This document shows positions 1 to 7,507 of a stretch of 9,361 bases of DNA, one piece after another. This DNA is from Microcaldota archaeon (GTDB lineage Archaea > Iainarchaeota > Iainarchaeia > Iainarchaeales > JAGVWC01). Location of the stretch: positions 1-9,361 of the forward strand of contig JAHJAQ010000039.1 of the NCBI GenBank assembly GCA_018813975.1, given 5' to 3'. Both the position numbers and the translations under genes were made by a program. Under the pieces are notes generated by a model. The model ran no database searches. It had not been told where the DNA came from and saw nothing but the letters and a program-made list of their open reading frames with translations. Positions within the stretch are counted from its first letter, which is position 1. Every line of letters begins with the position of its first letter.

Positions 1-1
1 A

Positions 2-985
2 TTGCTCCAATGGAATATAACTGGTTTACAAGCCAATGAAGAAAGAGAACTCGGGTATGGCGTTCAAAAAGCATTTTCTGAAGAAGAAATACAAGCATTG
101 CTTGCATCACCTGATTTAGCCCCCTTTAAAACCGCGCCACTTGTTGTAAAAGCAGATAGCTTAGAAGAAAACAGTGCCTTATTGGTTCCAGCAGCCCCGC
201 TAGGATTTGCGTTTTTAACGGATTTGTTGGCAACCCCAATTATTATTGGAATTGTTGTTATTCTTGTTATACTTGCATTAGCATGGCAAAATGGCAAAAG
301 AGAAAAACCCTATTTGCATTTGGGAAACGTGCACAATTCACTCAAAGGACGTGTTTCAAATCTAAAAGAAAAAAGCGTGCAAGCGCGTTCCAGAAGAAGA
401 GAGGATCCATTTGAAAAAGCCATGGAAGAATTTTCTGGACAAGAAGAAACCCTAGAATCGGCCATGAAAAAATTTAAGGAAGCAAAGCCAGAAACGCCCA
501 AAACTCTTAGCACTACTGAAAGCACTATGGGAAAAACCATACTCGCACCAGTAACCCAAAAACAAAAAGAAATTCAAGAAAAAACAACTGAAAAAAAAGA
601 ACCCATTGCCCATGAAGGCACTTGGAAAACAAAACTAACAGGCCTTTTTGGGAGCAATCCAAACAAGATGTTATTACAATCTAGAAGACCCGATTGTGCC
701 ACGGTATTACTAAGAGAAGCAGGACATCCTTCCTTGTGCTTAAAACTAAAAAATGGGGTCACGGTAAAAGGATTGTGCGATTTGGATGCGGTTCTCCAGG
801 AAATGGATGACACTACATTTGTATTTCACAAAAACCCTAGCCGTGATGATTTTAGTGCATGGGTTAGAAGATCTGTGGGAGACAATGTATTGGCCAATAA
901 ACTTGAATTATTGGATTCCAAACAAGACATTGCTAGGGCAGTACACTTGCGCGTAGACTGGCTAAAACACCAGATCAACGAGTAA
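2..985 (+). CDS. Membrane-anchored protein with C-terminal DUF5752-like domain (5' partial)
   Basis: The reading frame is open from the left edge, so the N-terminus is missing and the TTG at position 2 is not claimed as a start. In residues counted from there: 1-70 is the end of an outer-surface domain (W-N-I-T-G-L followed by N-E-E-R-E-L-G-Y, a pattern I associate with ends of archaeal surface repeat domains). Residues about 73-95 are one strongly hydrophobic helix followed by K/R-rich sequence, so the rest should be cytoplasmic. Residues 130-210 are charged, Lys/Glu-rich, low complexity and probably coiled coil or linker. Residues about 243-322 resemble the small archaeal DUF5752 domain: L-K-N-G-V, then L-x-x-M-D-D-T-T-F-V-F-H, then D-D-F-S-A-W-V and G-D-N-V-L-A. 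The function is unknown. The gene is convergent with the next one, 71 bp away. Topology is well supported; the domain name is from memory of the pattern. Confidence 0.8.
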   Translation: MLQWNITGLQANEERELGYGVQKAFSEEEIQALLASPDLAPFKTAPLVVKADSLEENSALLVPAAPLGFAFLTDLLATPIIIGIVVILVILALAWQNGKREKPYLHLGNVHNSLKGRVSNLKEKSVQARSRRREDPFEKAMEEFSGQEETLESAMKKFKEAKPETPKTLSTTESTMGKTILAPVTQKQKEIQEKTTEKKEPIAHEGTWKTKLTGLFGSNPNKMLLQSRRPDCATVLLREAGHPSLCLKLKNGVTVKGLCDLDAVLQEMDDTTFVFHKNPSRDDFSAWVRRSVGDNVLANKLELLDSKQDIARAVHLRVDWLKHQINE

Positions 986-1056
986 AAAAACAGGCTTTGC
1001 ACATTAAATAGTTCTAAATCTTGAATTGTTGCGTAGAAAAGAATTTTGCACAATAA

Positions 1057-1662
1057 TTATTTTCGGGGTTGTCTTTTCATTCGATCTCTTGCTTTTTTTC
1101 TTCTTCTTTCAAGTCTTTGTGTTTCAATTCTTTCTCTTTCAATTCCAGCAAACCATCTGGAAGAGTCGGCTACTTTTGAGTGAAATTTAACTTTGAAATA
1201 TTCCTTGATTCTTCCAAAAATGTTTTCTTCTGGCAGTTTTAATAGTTTTGCTATTTCTACGGCGTGAACTGGGTGCATTACTGCAATGGAATTGTTTCCA
1301 GTGTTACGTAGCATTTCACACCATTTTTTTTCGCGTTTATCAAATGTTTCATAGTAACATGCTTTCAAGCCACGCTCTTGTCGGGCTTTCTCCGCTCTTT
1401 TGTAGGTGTCATCCTTATCCAATGCAATGACTTTCAAGCCAGCTTTGTTTGCTTCTACTACTAAACGCTGATATGCACTTATATCTGGTGACTGGTGATA
1501 CTCTTGTCGTGTAAGAATTTGGTTCACGAACTTAGGTGCTAATTCGATATATGCAAATTTCCTACCTTTAAGGAGAATCTTGAATTGTTCCATTCCTGTA
1601 TCAATATCTGTATGAGAGTGCACTATGCCAAATAATATTGGCTTATTTGGACGAATAACCAT
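1057..1662 (-). CDS. Uncharacterised 201-aa protein, weak TraB/ChaN-like pattern
   Basis: I do not recognise this family with certainty. A beta strand leads into F-G-I-V-H-S-H-T-D (His15, His17). Then come Y-I-E-L-A-P (Glu40), an A-N-K-A-G-L-K-V-I-A-L-D segment (Asp82), and I-A-V-M-H-P-V-H (His130, His133) leading into a helix. The order of an N-terminal Gly/His motif, a Glu after strand 2, an Asp after strand 3 and a late His resembles the TraB/ChaN/erythromycin-esterase-like fold; this is inference. Residues 176-201 form a very basic tail (R-L-E-R-R-R-K-K-A-R) that could bind nucleic acid. There is no signal peptide or membrane helix. I chose the ATG at 1662 over the GTG at 1671 because a TTTAAA box at 1686-1691 is centred about 26 nt upstream, as expected for leaderless initiation. 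It is divergent from the reductase gene. Confidence 0.75.
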   Translation of the reverse strand: MVIRPNKPILFGIVHSHTDIDTGMEQFKILLKGRKFAYIELAPKFVNQILTRQEYHQSPDISAYQRLVVEANKAGLKVIALDKDDTYKRAEKARQERGLKACYYETFDKREKKWCEMLRNTGNNSIAVMHPVHAVEIAKLLKLPEENIFGRIKEYFKVKFHSKVADSSRWFAGIERERIETQRLERRRKKARDRMKRQPRK

Positions 1663-1684
1663 AATAATCACACGCGTTGCTGTT

Positions 1685-1693
1685 ATTTAAACC
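1685..1693 (-). promoter_or_regulatory. TATA-like box of the 1057-1662 gene
   Basis: Read on the minus strand this is GGTTTAAAT, centred about 26 nt before the ATG at 1662. No Shine-Dalgarno lies between them, so the transcript is probably leaderless. The spacing decides the start codon. Confidence 0.55.
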
Positions 1694-1807
1694 ATTATTT
1701 TTGGATTAAATACCTTTTTTTTGAATAATCAACCTCCAAGTCAATCCCGTACACCTCAAATTAATGTGCATAATTGAATAACTGTGCAAAGCCTAAAACA
1801 GGATTCT

Positions 1808-1816
1808 TTTTTAATG
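1808..1816 (+). promoter_or_regulatory. TATA-like box of the reductase gene
   Basis: TTTTTAATG is centred about 30 nt before the ATG at 1843. The stretch between is pyrimidine-rich without a Shine-Dalgarno. It lies downstream of the in-frame TTG at 1774, which argues against that upstream start. Confidence 0.4.
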
Positions 1817-1842
1817 CTTTTTTCCATTTCTTTCATACTAGT

Positions 1843-4623
1843 ATGAATCCAAATACCATTGCAATTGTAGGGGGCGGTCCTGGCGGCTTAAAAACAGCCA
1901 CGCATCTCAGCCAAAACGGTTTGGATTGTGTGGTTATTGAAGAACACAGTCAAATTGGCTTGCCTGAAAACTGTTCTGGATTGGTTAGCATTGAAGGAAG
2001 CCGAAAAGCCGATTTACCTGTTGAAGAATGCTTGGTAAACCAAATTCGCGGAGCACACATTTTTTCCCCCAATCACAGCGTACTAACGATTGAACGAAGC
2101 AAACCAATTGCCAATCTGATTAATCGTAGTAAACTAGATGCCCTACTCGCCAAAACAGCCCAAAAAAGCGGTGCCAATATTCGCTTAAACACGCGCTTAA
2201 TTGATATTCGCAAAAATACTTTGTTCTTGGAATCGAGAGGCAGAGGAGAGATTCTAAAAGCATCGCAGGTGGTTGGAAGCGATGGCCCCAATTCCAAAAC
2301 ACGCAATTTAATGGGCATTCAATCAACCATGAATGATTTTATTCACTCATTTCAAGTGAAAGCAACCGGAATCTTTGACCCGGACTTTGTAGAACTATAC
2401 TTTGGCGGATTTGCTTGGAACTTTTTTGGATGGATTATTCCCGAAAATAAGAACAACGCGCGCATTGGATTGGGATGCAAAACCGGATTGAATCCTAAAA
2501 AACAATTTGATGCTTTTGTACAACAAAAAAAACTAGATATTGACGTATTAGAAGAAAGCAGTTTTTTGATCCCCTGTAGAAAGCCATTAGACAACTTGGT
2601 AGCGGATAACAAATTATTGGTTGGGGATGCGGCTTTTCAAACCAAAGCCACTAGCATTGATTTTGAAGAACCCATCTTAATAGAGGAAAACGGCTTGCTA
2701 AAAAATGTCCGAATTGGCGAAGTAGTGAACCAGAAACTCGAACAGACTCCTCAAAAAGCGGTTTTTGGAAAAAAGCCCAAAATAACCGTTGGCCATCCCA
2801 ATTCGTTAGTAAAAGCATTCTCACCCACTATAGGGGGAGAAAAGCCCCAAATGAGAAGCATTCGATCTGTGTTAAAACACCCGATAGACGAAGAATTATA
2901 CGAAATCATATTAGAAAAAGGGTACCGAGTAAAAGCAACCGCCTCTCACAGTGTTATGGTTGCCGGAAGAGCCAAGTTTAAAGAAAAAAAAGTTGTTGAT
3001 TTGGTTTCAGGACAAGACTCATTGCCGTTAGTGCTTAAAGTCCCGAACAACACTTCGATCGAAAAAATTGATATTATTAAAACAATAAAAGAAAACCCCT
3101 CTCTTTTAAGAATCGCAAAAAAAATTAATGTCAAAGGACAAAAAAATCTGCTTTTCAAAAAATCAACCGAAGTTCCAAAAAAACGCCTTTCCCAATATTG
3201 GAGCAACGATACCGTTCCATTATCCATCTTCATTGAAAAGGACATTCCATTAAATAACGTGACGCTCTCTTTCGAAAACTCTACTATTCGGATTCCAAGC
3301 ATAATAACCATAACCCCTGAATTATGCCGATTAGTTGGATATTATATCGCGGAAGGGAGTTCTGCTACTGAAAAAAAGATTAGTTTAAGTTTTGGGATAA
3401 ACGATATGAAAAAAGGGATTGTTACAGATGCCATTCATTGTATCAAACAAACTTTTAATGTATCTATCAATAAGCAAATGCAGAAAAACCCAATAACAAA
3501 CCAAACAAACGGCATAAAACTTTATTTTGGCGGTCAATTACTGGCCAAACTGTTTTCAGAAATGGTTAAAGGAGGCAAAACAGCCAAAACAAAAGAAGTT
3601 CCATATATTATATTCAATGTCCCAGACCACTTAAAAATAGAATTTTTGAAAGGGTACTTACGCGGAGACGGAACAATTCGAATACGAAAATGCGACAACA
3701 GAAAAAACTGGAGTGCAGAAATTAGTTGTAAAACAGTCAGCAGAAAATTGGCCAGCGACCTCGTCATATTGGCACTCCAACTAGACTTGTTCCCATCAAT
3801 CGAAGAATTCTCGACTGGAATACGCTACTGGAATAATCAACGCATTGGAAAAAGCCAAGGTTACAAGGTAAGTTTCTCTAAAAAAAGTGACCTTTTAACG
3901 CTATCCACTATTTTTCCAGAAAAGCAAGTCGAACTGCTGGAATTCCTTGAAAATATCGTAGAACGAGAAACCATTACGCTCCCAAAAGTGATGGTAGAAA
4001 ACCTGTCCAACCAGCACTATGAAAAAGAAATATATCAAGAATTTGGACCAAGCATAAGCGCCTATCAGAACCTAGCACTCACACGAGTTGGAACAGCCAC
4101 CCAAACAATGCAAACAAAAAATGCGTGCCAGCAATTTATCCATAATATTTCCGCCTCTAAAATAGCGTTCTTGAAAATCAAGCAAATCCGAAAAGTAAAA
4201 CCAAGCCACGGAGAAGTATTTGATGTTGAAATCCCCGAAACCAACATGTTCGTTGGAGGAATCGGCCCTATTCTCCTACATAATACTGGAGGGGGCGTGG
4301 TCATGGCAAGCCTAGCAGGCCAAAAAGCAGGAGAAAGTATCTTTGAACACGTGGTGCACAAAAAACCATTAGACAATTATAACAAAAAAACACAAGACAT
4401 CAAAAAAGACCTTGACTTGCACTGGAAAATTCACAATTATCTTTCCAGTTTAAAAGACGAGGAAATTAACAAGTTATTTGAAAAACTAAAAAAAGCCAAT
4501 GTAGAACAATTCTTACAAGAAGAAGGAAACATGGACTTTCCCACCAAATTCATTCCAAAATTGTTGAGAAACCCGCGCATGCTCGGATTCTTACCTCACG
4601 CATTCAAACTATGGCGCAGCTAA
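1843..4623 (+). CDS. Geranylgeranyl reductase family FAD-dependent oxidoreductase, intein-containing precursor
   Basis: The precursor is 926 aa: an N-extein of 270 aa, an intein of 544 aa and a C-extein of 112 aa. Joined, the exteins give 382 aa, a normal length for archaeal geranylgeranyl reductases. These flavoproteins reduce isoprenoid double bonds, in archaea typically those of membrane ether lipids. Visible motifs: the dinucleotide-binding G-G-G-P-G-G at 10-15, the acidic end of strand 2 near E33-E34, the family's C-S-G at 44-46, G-S-D-G at 145-148, the F-F-G-W-I-I-P segment at 194-200 and G-D-A-A at 261-264. The last runs, after splicing, into Q-T-K-A-T/T-G-G-G, the family's conserved second FAD-contacting motif. 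I chose ATG 1843 because the GxGxxG motif follows at the usual distance; an in-frame TTG at 1774 would add 23 atypical residues. Which isoprenoid is reduced cannot be told from sequence. Confidence 0.92.
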   Translation: MNPNTIAIVGGGPGGLKTATHLSQNGLDCVVIEEHSQIGLPENCSGLVSIEGSRKADLPVEECLVNQIRGAHIFSPNHSVLTIERSKPIANLINRSKLDALLAKTAQKSGANIRLNTRLIDIRKNTLFLESRGRGEILKASQVVGSDGPNSKTRNLMGIQSTMNDFIHSFQVKATGIFDPDFVELYFGGFAWNFFGWIIPENKNNARIGLGCKTGLNPKKQFDAFVQQKKLDIDVLEESSFLIPCRKPLDNLVADNKLLVGDAAFQTKATSIDFEEPILIEENGLLKNVRIGEVVNQKLEQTPQKAVFGKKPKITVGHPNSLVKAFSPTIGGEKPQMRSIRSVLKHPIDEELYEIILEKGYRVKATASHSVMVAGRAKFKEKKVVDLVSGQDSLPLVLKVPNNTSIEKIDIIKTIKENPSLLRIAKKINVKGQKNLLFKKSTEVPKKRLSQYWSNDTVPLSIFIEKDIPLNNVTLSFENSTIRIPSIITITPELCRLVGYYIAEGSSATEKKISLSFGINDMKKGIVTDAIHCIKQTFNVSINKQMQKNPITNQTNGIKLYFGGQLLAKLFSEMVKGGKTAKTKEVPYIIFNVPDHLKIEFLKGYLRGDGTIRIRKCDNRKNWSAEISCKTVSRKLASDLVILALQLDLFPSIEEFSTGIRYWNNQRIGKSQGYKVSFSKKSDLLTLSTIFPEKQVELLEFLENIVERETITLPKVMVENLSNQHYEKEIYQEFGPSISAYQNLALTRVGTATQTMQTKNACQQFIHNISASKIAFLKIKQIRKVKPSHGEVFDVEIPETNMFVGGIGPILLHNTGGGVVMASLAGQKAGESIFEHVVHKKPLDNYNKKTQDIKKDLDLHWKIHNYLSSLKDEEINKLFEKLKKANVEQFLQEEGNMDFPTKFIPKLLRNPRMLGFLPHAFKLWRS
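2653..4284 (+). mobile_element. LAGLIDADG intein (Ser1, His-Asn end, Thr+1)
   Basis: This 544-aa insertion interrupts the conserved G-D-A-A-F-Q-T-K-A-T/T-G-G-G motif of the reductase. It should excise itself by protein splicing. The first residue is Ser (AGC at 2653), followed by a block-A-like stretch E-E-P-I-L-I-E-E-N-G and an I-G-E motif. Block B is T96-A-S-H99 (intein numbering). The C-terminal blocks read V-F-D-V-E-I-P then M-F-V-G-G and end in I-L-L-H-N, with Thr as first C-extein residue. Between them lies a dodecapeptide homing endonuclease with two motifs, L-V-G-Y-Y-I-A-E-G (3331-3357, acidic residue Glu234) and F-L-K-G-Y-L-R-G-D-G (3643-3672, Asp339). Both acidic residues are present and the frame is intact, so splicing and cleavage are both plausibly active. 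The boundaries fit exactly: removing the segment restores a contiguous family motif. Confidence 0.93.
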
Positions 4624-5916
4624 TTCTTTTTGGGAAAACTTTTTCCAGCCATACAAACCACCCACAACAATAATAGCGATTCCCAATCCAATTACTTCCA
4701 ATGGCATGCTCACAAGTAAAACCAAGCTGGTTAAAACACCCAGCACGGGGAGCAGTGGAATATTTTTAATGGAAAGAGGAACCTTAAACGGTCTTTCCAA
4801 ATTGGGTTGTTGTAGGCGCAACCGAATAACCGAAAGATTCACAATAATAAAAACCACGAACAACAAAAACGCAGTAATGTTTGCTACAAAACCAATGCTA
4901 CCCACTAACAAGAATAATAACGCAAAAAAACCCGTGGCAAAAACCGCATGGCCCGGAGAAGAACGCTTATTAATGCTACCAAAAAAAGACGGCAAGGATT
5001 TTTCAGTCGCCATACCATACAATATTCTAGAAACCACAAGCAAAAACAATAACACCGTGTTTCCCGTAGAAAACAAAGCAATTATGGAAAGCACTAAAAA
5101 AGATTCCTGACCTTGAGCGACTCCCGCTACATCCGCTAGTGGCGCACTAGAATCAGCCAATGATTCTGCACCAACAATAGAAATCGCGGCAATCGCCACC
5201 AAAATATATAATACTGAACTAATAATAATAGACAAAATTATCGCACGCGGAATAGTTTTGCGCGGTTTTTTGGTTTCTTCACTCATTCGGACAATATCCT
5301 CAAAACCAATGAACGCAAAAAAAACCAAAGCACCGCCCGCAAGCACACTTGTAATAGGAATCGAAAAATCGATTAGTGGTTGGGTTCCAAAAAAAGAAAT
5401 CCCCAACCAAATAATGAACAATAATCCCGCAGTTTCAATTAACGTAAAAAAACCGCCAATCCACGCGGATTGTTTTACGCCAATCCAAACCACAATTGCA
5501 CTCAAAATTACAATTCCCATGGCACTTGCTAACAAGGGAAAACCAGTGAACGCTTGAAAGTAACCGCCAAAACCCAAGGCAACTGTTGAAATTGCAATAA
5601 AACCGGAAACAATAATCATCCAGCCAGCCAAAAAGCCCCATTTTTTGGAGAACGCGTTTTTAACATAATTGTATTCTGCACCGGCCTTGGGATACATCGA
5701 AGATAATTCTGCATAACCCAAACCAGTTAGACCAGCAACAATGGCAGCCGCCAAAAAAGAAATCCAAACATTCGCACCCGCTACTGCCACGCCTTCCCCA
5801 ATTAAAGCGTAAATGCCCGCGCCAAGAATGATTCCAATGCCAATCAAAGTAGTGGAGAATAATCCCAAAGAACGCTTTAGTTGTGGTTCTGGGTTAACAG
5901 CTTTTACGTAATCCAT
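4609..5916 (-). CDS. APC-family amino acid permease
   Basis: This 435-aa protein is almost entirely hydrophobic, with about 12 predicted membrane helices, as usual for amino acid-polyamine-organocation transporters. It should carry amino acids across the cytoplasmic membrane; the substrate cannot be assigned. Residues 18-42 hold the family's first-helix signature, G-I-G-I-I-L-G-A-G-I-Y-A-L-I-G, whose broken helix contacts the substrate backbone. Residues 200-225 hold F-A-F-I-G-F-E-D followed by S-E-E-T-K-K-P and I-P-R-A-I, typical of the cationic-amino-acid-transporter-like branch. A P-K-A-G-A-E-Y motif sits at 76-82 after helix 2. The gene lies 33 bp downstream of guaB on the same strand but has its own TATA-like box. 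Its last codons overlap the convergent reductase by 15 bp. Confidence 0.93.
   Translation of the reverse strand: MDYVKAVNPEPQLKRSLGLFSTTLIGIGIILGAGIYALIGEGVAVAGANVWISFLAAAIVAGLTGLGYAELSSMYPKAGAEYNYVKNAFSKKWGFLAGWMIIVSGFIAISTVALGFGGYFQAFTGFPLLASAMGIVILSAIVVWIGVKQSAWIGGFFTLIETAGLLFIIWLGISFFGTQPLIDFSIPITSVLAGGALVFFAFIGFEDIVRMSEETKKPRKTIPRAIILSIIISSVLYILVAIAAISIVGAESLADSSAPLADVAGVAQGQESFLVLSIIALFSTGNTVLLFLLVVSRILYGMATEKSLPSFFGSINKRSSPGHAVFATGFFALLFLLVGSIGFVANITAFLLFVVFIIVNLSVIRLRLQQPNLERPFKVPLSIKNIPLLPVLGVLTSLVLLVSMPLEVIGLGIAIIVVGGLYGWKKFSQKELAAP
4627..4646 (+). terminator. T-rich possible terminator after the reductase
   Basis: Two T5 tracts (4627-4631 and 4640-4644) flank a small inverted repeat, GGAAAA-ct-TTTTCC (4633-4646), directly after the reductase stop. 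T tracts are the known archaeal termination signal. The element lies inside the 3' coding end of the convergent permease gene, so it may simply be coding sequence. Confidence 0.3.
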
Positions 5917-5924
5917 GCACTAAC

Positions 5925-5936
5925 AAAAAGAAAAAA
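5925..5936 (-). terminator. T-tract terminator candidate after guaB
   Basis: Read on the minus strand, T6-C-T5 follows the guaB stop by about 14 nt, a typical archaeal T-tract terminator. It lies between the permease TATA-like box and its ATG, so it also forms the permease initiation region. Confidence 0.4.
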
Positions 5937-5939
5937 TGC

Positions 5940-5950
5940 TTTTTTAAAAC
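5940..5950 (-). promoter_or_regulatory. TATA-like box of the permease gene
   Basis: Read on the minus strand this is GTTTTAAAAAA, with TTTAAA at 5943-5948 centred about 29 nt before the permease ATG at 5916. It abuts the guaB stop codon (5950-5952), so the permease is probably transcribed separately although the two genes are adjacent and co-oriented. Confidence 0.5.
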
Positions 5951-7365
5951 TAGATGTCGTGAAAATTACTCTCTCGAAAGCCAGCAGGGGTCATTCGCAC
6001 CAATTCAACGTTTTGTTGAAAATCAGAAATGTTCGTGGCACCACCATAACTAATGGCAGAACGCAATCCACCCAATAATTGGTGGATAATATCGCGTACC
6101 GATCCCTTATAAGGAAAAACCGTTTCAACGCCTTCCGGCACTACGTTTTCCAATTCTTGGTCCCACTCGCCATATTCGCGTTCTCTTCGCCTTGCCGCAG
6201 CGCCAAAAGAAGCAGAGCCGCGATATACTTTGAATTTTTGACCGCCTTTCAAAATCGCTAGTCCAGGTGTTTCCGCGGTTCCCATGAAAAAATTTCCACT
6301 CATTATAGTAGAAGCACCCGCTGCAAGGGCCTTGGCAATATCCCCAGAATTTTTGAGTCCCCCATCAGCTACAATTGGAATGTCACCCGCGCCTTCCACA
6401 CTATCCAAGATCGCGGTTATTTGGGGAACACCCGATCCTGTTACAATGCGCGTAATACAACTAGAACCAGGTCCCACGCCAACTTTAATGACATCGGCGC
6501 CAGCCGCAATCAAATCTTGTGTGGCTTCTTTAGTGGCAACGTTTCCAGCCATTACTTCTACATTTCCAAATTCTTTTTTAATGCTTTTTACGGTTTCAAT
6601 CGCCAAGTCCGAATGACCATGGGCAATATCCACTACAATAATATCCGCTCCTGCTTGCAACAACTTTTGCGTGCGTTCCAAAAAATCTTTTTTAACTCCG
6701 ACAGCCGCTCCTACTAAAAGCCTTCCTTTTTGGTCTTTAGCAGCTCCGTTAGAATGACGCAAATTCAAAATGTCTTTGGTAGTGTATAAGCCGCACAAAA
6801 TTCCTTTTTCATCTATTAGGGGGAGCTTTTTGAGCCGATTTTTTTTTAATAATTCAGTTGCTTGTTCTACATTCGTTCCTTTGGAAGCGGTAATCACGTC
6901 TTTGGTCATAACGCTTTCTACTTTTTGGTTTAGATTATCCTCAAACAACAAATCGCGATGGGTAATAATTCCCACTAATTGATTGGAAGGCCCTACCACT
7001 AATACATTGTGAATGTCATTTTCTTCCATAATATGTTTGGCATCCAACAAATTTTTTTCCGGTGCAATGCGCAAAGGATCTTCAATAAAAACACTTTCCG
7101 ATCGTTTCACTCTTGCTACTTCGTAGACTTGGGTTTCAATGGGTAAAAAGCGATGGATAATTCCCAGTCCGCCGTTTTGGGCCATGGCAATCGCCATTTT
7201 GGATTCTGTAACAGTATCCATGTTCGCAGAAATCAGGGGGATGTTGAGTGAAATGTTTTTGGATAGTCTTGTTCGAAGATTAATATCTTTTCGGGATTTT
7301 ACGGGAGACTTTCTGGGCACAATTAGTACATCATCAAATGATAGTCCTATCGGAATTTCCCTCAT
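5950..7365 (-). CDS. guaB: Inosine-5'-monophosphate dehydrogenase
   Basis: This 471-aa protein oxidises IMP to XMP with NAD+, the committed step of guanine nucleotide synthesis, in the cytoplasm. It opens with the family start L-S-F-D-D-V-L-I-V-P (residues 8-17) and has S-A-N-M-D-T-V at 46-52. Two CBS domains (about 93-150 and 154-205) are inserted in the TIM barrel, the usual nucleotide-sensing module. The catalytic loop is G-V-G-P-G-S-S-C at 296-303, with Cys303 as the nucleophile. The phosphate-binding A-D-G-G at 333-336 and the flap ending V-V-P-E-G-V-E are present. The C-terminus M-T-P-A-G-F-R-E-S-N-F-H matches the family. The usual adjacent Arg-Tyr pair of the mobile flap is not obvious; R396-E397-Y398 sits there instead. 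Length and domain order are normal for a full-length enzyme. Confidence 0.97.
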   Translation of the reverse strand: MREIPIGLSFDDVLIVPRKSPVKSRKDINLRTRLSKNISLNIPLISANMDTVTESKMAIAMAQNGGLGIIHRFLPIETQVYEVARVKRSESVFIEDPLRIAPEKNLLDAKHIMEENDIHNVLVVGPSNQLVGIITHRDLLFEDNLNQKVESVMTKDVITASKGTNVEQATELLKKNRLKKLPLIDEKGILCGLYTTKDILNLRHSNGAAKDQKGRLLVGAAVGVKKDFLERTQKLLQAGADIIVVDIAHGHSDLAIETVKSIKKEFGNVEVMAGNVATKEATQDLIAAGADVIKVGVGPGSSCITRIVTGSGVPQITAILDSVEGAGDIPIVADGGLKNSGDIAKALAAGASTIMSGNFFMGTAETPGLAILKGGQKFKVYRGSASFGAAARRREREYGEWDQELENVVPEGVETVFPYKGSVRDIIHQLLGGLRSAISYGGATNISDFQQNVELVRMTPAGFRESNFHDI

Positions 7366-7394
7366 GTAAACCCTTTTGAATCACACAAAAAGTT

Positions 7395-7402
7395 CTTTAA
7401 AG
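7395..7402 (-). promoter_or_regulatory. TATA-like box of guaB
   Basis: The palindromic CTTTAAAG is centred about 33 nt before the guaB ATG at 7365, implying a leader of only a few nucleotides. No Shine-Dalgarno is seen in the stretch before the ATG. Confidence 0.45.
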
Positions 7403-7477
7403 TCTATCTACAACCAGCAAAACGTAAACATAACAAAATAGCCTCTTTTGTCTGGTTTGAGTGTTATCAAGGCAATC

Positions 7478-7485
7478 CTTAAATG
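7478..7485 (+). promoter_or_regulatory. TATA-like box of the 7508 gene
   Basis: CTTAAATG is centred about 26 nt before the ATG at 7508, with an A/T-rich stretch and no Shine-Dalgarno between. It lies in the 142-bp divergent intergenic region shared with guaB. Confidence 0.5.
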
Positions 7486-7507
7486 GAAATAGAACCATTA
7501 TTTTTGA

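Noticed and set aside
1663..1671. GTG start three codons upstream for the 1057-1662 gene
   Set aside because: The TATA-like box at 1685-1693 is about 26 nt from the ATG at 1662; the GTG would be only about 17 nt from it.
1774..1842. In-frame TTG start adding 23 residues to the reductase
   Set aside because: The added residues are unlike the family N-terminus, the GxGxxG motif follows ATG 1843 at the normal distance, and the TATA-like box lies downstream of the TTG.
2946..3311. 121-codon antisense frame inside the intein
   Set aside because: It lies wholly opposite intein coding sequence with clear family motifs and has no recognisable motif of its own.
4706..5110. 134-codon plus-strand frame opposite the permease
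   Set aside because: It is the complement of well-conserved membrane-helix coding sequence; its Asn/Lys/Thr-rich product is typical of an antisense shadow.
1690..7506. 14-nt direct repeat AACCATTATTTTTG at 1690-1703 and 7493-7506
   Set aside because: Both copies are in AT-rich intergenic DNA but in different positions relative to starts; about one such match is expected by chance in a window this size.
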